Of a DNA stretch of 7,718 nucleotides, positions 5,083-7,718 are shown one piece after another; position 1 is the first letter of the stretch, and each line of letters begins with the position of its first letter. A model generated the notes under the pieces. That model ran no database searches and was not told the origin of the DNA. It saw only the letters and a list, made by a program, of their open reading frames with translations. The translations under genes and the position numbers were made by a program. This DNA comes from PVC group bacterium (lineage in GTDB: Bacteria; Verrucomicrobiota; Kiritimatiellia; CAIKKV01; PXCX01). Location: assembly GCA_003565195.1 (NCBI GenBank), contig PXCX01000137.1:1-7718 (forward strand). Reading direction: 5' to 3'.

Positions 5083-6825
5083 ATGATGCCTTTAAAGAAA
5101 TGGAGTGATCCACCAACAGCCGATCCCGAACGCGTTGCCGCCATGGCACACGCCTTGGATGTGCCGCGCGCCGTAGCGGCCGTGCTTTTATGTCGCGGGA
5201 TCGATGAAACGGCCGCAGCCGCCTTTCTCGATCCGCGACTGGCCAACCTGAGTGATCCGTTCCGGCTGCCGGACATGCAAACCGCGGTCGATCATTTGTG
5301 GCAAGCCATTGATGCTGGCGAACGGATCACCGTTTTCGGGGATTATGATGCCGACGGCATCACCGCTGCCGCCCTTGCGGGCCGCGTATTGACGGCGCTT
5401 GGAGGGATCGTCGCCATCCATTTGCCCCATCGCGGCGAGGAAGGATATGGTCTGAGCCTGCCCTCATTGCGACGCTGTTTACGCGATACCCGGCCGGATT
5501 TGCTGCTAACGGTTGACTGCGGCAGTTGCAGTGCGGCCGCCGTGCAAGCGGCGCGTCGCACCGGTGTCGCCACGGTGGTGACGGATCATCATATCATGAT
5601 CGAATCGCCTGCCCCCGATGCGCTTGCAGTGGTTAATCCGCAACGGTCGGATTGGGCCGGATCGCCGGATGCAACCGTTCTGGCGGGCGTTGGTATCGCC
5701 TTTAAACTGTGCCATGCACTGGTCAAACAGGGACGCCAACACGGCAGAGTGCCCGCCCTCGAGATCGATTTACGTGATTATCTTGAGCTGGTTGCGTTGG
5801 GAACCGTGGCCGATGTGGTCCCTTTAACGGGTGAAAACCGGATTCTGGTTGCTGCCGGTATCGAGCAAATCAATCGTCGACCCGGTCTGGCGGTCAGCGC
5901 CCTGATGACGGTGGCTGGAACACGCAACCCGGTCACCAGTCACCAAATCGCTTTCGCGCTGGCGCCCCGGTTGAATGCTGCCGGACGGCTGGGCGACGCC
6001 CGAACCGCCCTGAATTTGTTGATGGCTGACGATTGGGCCACGGCGATACGGCTGGCTGGCGACTTGGACAAGATCAACCAGCAACGGCGTGGCTTGGTGG
6101 AAACCTTGATGACCGCGGCAGAAACCCGGATTACGGCCTTGCGGCAAACCAGCGAACCGTTTGGCATCGTGATCGGCGACAGCGACTGGCATCTGGGTGT
6201 CGTCGGCATCGTTGCCTCGCGGATCGTACAACGCTATAACCGGCCGACGGTCGTGGTCTCTTTTGACAAGGACGGACACGGCCGCGGGTCAGCGCGCAGT
6301 ATCGACGCATTTCACCTGCTTGACGGCCTCAAATCATGTGCCGACAGTCTGCTAACATTCGGCGGACACGCGCTGGCAGCCGGTCTTTCGGTCCACGCCG
6401 ACGCGTTTGATACGTTTCGCCATCGTTTCAACCAAGCCGGCGCCGCGCTTCTGGCGGGGCGCGATCTGAGACCGCAGCTAACCATCGACGAATGGTTGAC
6501 ACCCTGTGAAATCAATCCCGAACTTATTGCGGCATTGAACCGGCTGGCGCCGTTCGGTGAAGGTAATCCACAACCGGTGCTGGGATTGCGCACGCTTCGG
6601 CTGCGTGGTCGGCCACGCCCCATCGGGGACGGCAAACATCTCAAAATGATGCTCGAATGCGGAGCAACTGCGGTCGATACCGTCGGATTCAACCTTGGTG
6701 GCCGAAAGGTTCCAGCCACTACCCTGGATATTGCTTTCAGACCCGTGCTTAACGAGTTTCGCGGAGTAACCAGCCTGCAATTACACCTGCAGGATTTCCG
6801 GGCGGCAGGCCTAAATGACGCTTGA
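5083..6825 (+). CDS. recJ: single-stranded-DNA-specific exonuclease RecJ
   Basis: RecJ degrades single-stranded DNA 5' to 3' in recombinational repair, mismatch repair and restart of stalled forks. The 580-aa length is typical. The DHH catalytic domain shows FGDYDADG at 85-92, TVDCG at 143-147, VTDHH at 166-170 and ALGTVADVVPL at 238-248. RLNAAGR is at 296-302. The DHHA1 domain has GRGSARS at 400-406 and FGGHALAAG at 426-434. A C-terminal OB-fold region covers about 470-575, including APFGEGNPQPV at 489-499. All expected metal-binding motifs are present. The ATG at 5083 is followed at once by a second ATG; TAAGG at 5068-5072 is a modest ribosome binding site with a 10-nt spacer to the first. 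The gene diverges from the apgM-like gene and converges on the surface-protein gene. In many bacteria recJ neighbours secDF; that is not so here. Confidence 0.95.
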   Translation: MMPLKKWSDPPTADPERVAAMAHALDVPRAVAAVLLCRGIDETAAAAFLDPRLANLSDPFRLPDMQTAVDHLWQAIDAGERITVFGDYDADGITAAALAGRVLTALGGIVAIHLPHRGEEGYGLSLPSLRRCLRDTRPDLLLTVDCGSCSAAAVQAARRTGVATVVTDHHIMIESPAPDALAVVNPQRSDWAGSPDATVLAGVGIAFKLCHALVKQGRQHGRVPALEIDLRDYLELVALGTVADVVPLTGENRILVAAGIEQINRRPGLAVSALMTVAGTRNPVTSHQIAFALAPRLNAAGRLGDARTALNLLMADDWATAIRLAGDLDKINQQRRGLVETLMTAAETRITALRQTSEPFGIVIGDSDWHLGVVGIVASRIVQRYNRPTVVVSFDKDGHGRGSARSIDAFHLLDGLKSCADSLLTFGGHALAAGLSVHADAFDTFRHRFNQAGAALLAGRDLRPQLTIDEWLTPCEINPELIAALNRLAPFGEGNPQPVLGLRTLRLRGRPRPIGDGKHLKMMLECGATAVDTVGFNLGGRKVPATTLDIAFRPVLNEFRGVTSLQLHLQDFRAAGLNDA

Positions 6826-6860
6826 TACCGCACAGCGGTTCATGAAACTAGAGCCCATCC

Positions 6861-6874
6861 GCCACCCGGGTGGC
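6861..6874. terminator. perfect 14-bp palindrome, possible bidirectional terminator
   Basis: GCCACCC-GGGTGGC is a perfect inverted repeat in the 49-bp gap between the stops of the convergent recJ and surface-protein genes; it abuts the latter's TAG. As RNA it can form GCCAC/GTGGC with a CCGG loop on either strand. The T tract is poor: TTTT begins only 9 nt after the repeat on the plus strand, and the minus strand has TTT about 14 nt after it. It may slow transcription from both sides rather than act as a classic intrinsic terminator. Confidence 0.35.
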
Positions 6875-7549
6875 CTAGTCCAGTTTTATCCGGTAAAAGA
6901 AGCGCGTTGACGGATCCTCATGACGCCAGACCGTGAACGCATCGGTGGCCGAAGCGGGAATGGCGTTGGTCAACAGACTCCAATTCCCGGTAACCAGATT
7001 GGTGCGCCCGTCGATCCGGTATTGTTTACCCGGAACACTCAGCCAACTGATGTCCAGGTCATCACCGGTTGGACGCAGCCAAGTCACTTTCAGCAGCGAA
7101 TCCGGGTCCAGTGGATTGGTGCCCGCCAGGTATTCATGCAGGTTGATAAAGCCGTCGCGGTCGGGGTCCCCATCCGGATCGGCTGCTGTTCGATCACCGA
7201 AATACGTAACCTCCCACCAGTCCGGCATCTCGTCCTCGTCGCTGTCGCCCCGCAAATCGGTGACCAGCAGGCTGACCGCCCCGCTGCTTTCCAATCGCCA
7301 GTCGTCGGCTGTCGCGGCGGTGACGCCGCTAAAATCGCTGCCCGCGCCACCGTCGATAATGACTTGCCACAACGGGATCACGTCGTCCGGCTTGATCAGT
7401 TCCACGATGGCGGAGCCGGTCACATCCCCCGGGGTCATGATTAGGGACAACAACTCATTCTCCTCGATATGGCAGACGTAGACCGCGTCATCGAATCTGA
7501 TCAGGTCGCTGAAGGTCAGCGTACCGACCTGCACGCCGCCTGCACGGGG
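6875..7549 (-). CDS. C-terminal part of a large secreted/surface protein with calcium-binding repeats (downstream of a frameshift)
   Basis: This frame runs from the frameshift point to TAG at 6877-6875. It opens with a beta-rich passage (VQVGTLTFSDLIRF) that completes the autotransporter-type repeat begun in the upstream fragment. Numbering from the GTG at 7534, an Asp-rich thrombospondin-type-3/EF-hand-like segment follows: GDSDEDEMPDWWEVTYFG at 96-113, then DPDGDPDRDGFINLHEYLAGT at 119-139. It is likely to bind calcium. The last 70 residues (DISWLSVPGKQYRIDGRTNL ... RFFYRIKLD) match a terminal module common in large exported proteins of Verrucomicrobiota and Kiritimatiellota. No membrane anchor is visible at the C-terminus. 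GTG at 7534 has no ribosome binding site and falls inside the domain, so it is probably not a true start; this fragment and the next are most likely one gene. The substrate or partner is unknown. Confidence 0.75.
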   Translation of the reverse strand, partial: PRAGGVQVGTLTFSDLIRFDDAVYVCHIEENELLSLIMTPGDVTGSAIVELIKPDDVIPLWQVIIDGGAGSDFSGVTAATADDWRLESSGAVSLLVTDLRGDSDEDEMPDWWEVTYFGDRTAADPDGDPDRDGFINLHEYLAGTNPLDPDSLLKVTWLRPTGDDLDISWLSVPGKQYRIDGRTNLVTGNWSLLTNAIPASATDAFTVWRHEDPSTRFFYRIKLD

Positions 7550-7718
7550 ACGATTCGGCCGGCCAGGGTAGCCGGCGCCCGGATTTCGCCATCGCCGCGT
7601 AGCTCGGCCCGGGATCCCAGAATGAAGGCGCCGGCCTCGATGACCCCGCCGCCGAAGTCGAGGATGCCGCCATCCATCTGGAGCGTGGAAGCGGACAGCG
7701 AGGATCCCGCCACCGACA
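7516..7718 (-). CDS. upstream fragment of the same surface protein: autotransporter-type beta-strand repeat (partial, frameshifted)
   Basis: The frame is open from the window edge and runs into TGA at 7518-7516. It reads LQMDGGILDFGGGVIEAGAF, then LGSRAELRGDGEIRAPATL and AGRIVP. This is the pattern of autotransporter-associated beta-strand repeats (a thin Gly/Asp-rich solenoid, LxGxGxI...G.I.PG), which are greatly expanded in large PVC exported proteins. After IVP the frame turns into unlikely sequence (VQAACRSVR) and stops. Shifting by -1 at the CCCC run (7549-7546) continues directly into RAGGVQVGTLTF of the downstream fragment, a natural continuation of such a repeat. The 5' end of the gene, including any signal peptide, lies outside the window. 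I treat the two fragments as one gene disrupted by a 1-nt loss or a sequencing error. Confidence 0.6.
   Translation of the reverse strand, partial: SVAGSSLSASTLQMDGGILDFGGGVIEAGAFILGSRAELRGDGEIRAPATLAGRIVPVQAACRSVR
7546..7549 (-). other. frameshift site in a C4 homopolymer
   Basis: On the minus strand the run GTCCCCGTGCAG is where coding character passes from one frame to another. One extra C would give V-P-R-A-G-G-V-Q-V-G-T-L-T-F without interruption. A homopolymer indel is the simplest cause, either as a real mutation, a phase-variable site or a sequencing/assembly error. CCCC also permits a tRNA to re-pair after a -1 slip, but no downstream stimulatory structure was evident by eye. Confidence 0.55.

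Noticed and set aside
6920..7481. Two long plus-strand open frames of 174 and 182 codons
   Set aside because: They are antisense to the Asp-rich and FFYRIKL regions of the surface protein; GC-rich third positions create such shadows.
1..7718. CRISPR array, insertion sequence, prophage or defence island
   Set aside because: No regularly spaced repeats, transposase or integrase motifs, or terminal inverted repeats were seen, and the gene content is mostly housekeeping.

Overview
The window is a moderately GC-rich bacterial chromosome segment. The best clue to its owner is the gene at the right end. It combines an autotransporter-repeat-like passage, an Asp-rich calcium-binding stretch (DxDxDxMPDWWE ... 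DPDGDPDRDG ... NLHEYLAGTNP) and a C-terminal module ending in FFYRIKL. That architecture is typical of PVC-superphylum bacteria (Kiritimatiellota, Lentisphaerota, Verrucomicrobiota). The lineage is an inference from protein style, not from a marker gene.

Layout, left to right. 1-183 is the 3' end of an unrecognised plus-strand gene. A minus-strand block follows, in transcription order: gspG-type pseudopilin (2696-2253), gspI-like pseudopilin (2174-1731), cca tRNA nucleotidyltransferase (1734-400, ATGA overlap with the gene before it) and a tRNA-Ile(CAU) gene (365-292). Divergent from this block is panD, aspartate 1-decarboxylase (2829-3191, plus). Tail to tail with panD, with no intergenic base, is a small zinc-ribbon/coiled-coil protein (3683-3192, minus). 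Upstream of it on the same strand is an alkaline-phosphatase-superfamily enzyme of the ApgM/proposed homoserine kinase group (4986-3766). recJ (5083-6825, plus) diverges from that gene. A perfect 14-bp palindrome then separates recJ from the convergent, frameshifted end of a large surface or secreted protein (7718-6875, minus).

Functional links. Most genes are housekeeping: tRNA maturation, coenzyme A precursor synthesis, central or amino-acid metabolism and DNA repair. The most suggestive arrangement is cca lying 34 bp upstream of a tRNA gene that does not encode its full CCA end, so the enzyme and one of its substrates may be co-expressed. The two pseudopilins feeding into cca are unusual because they occur without gspH, gspJ, gspK or any secretion ATPase.

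Several minus-strand genes have recognisable sigma70-type promoters. The gspG promoter lies so close to the start codon, with no Shine-Dalgarno, that a leaderless mRNA is likely. I found no CRISPR array, insertion sequence, integrase, toxin-antitoxin or defence locus. I do not see a clearly new multi-gene system here; the items worth a second look are the local arrangements listed in the findings.
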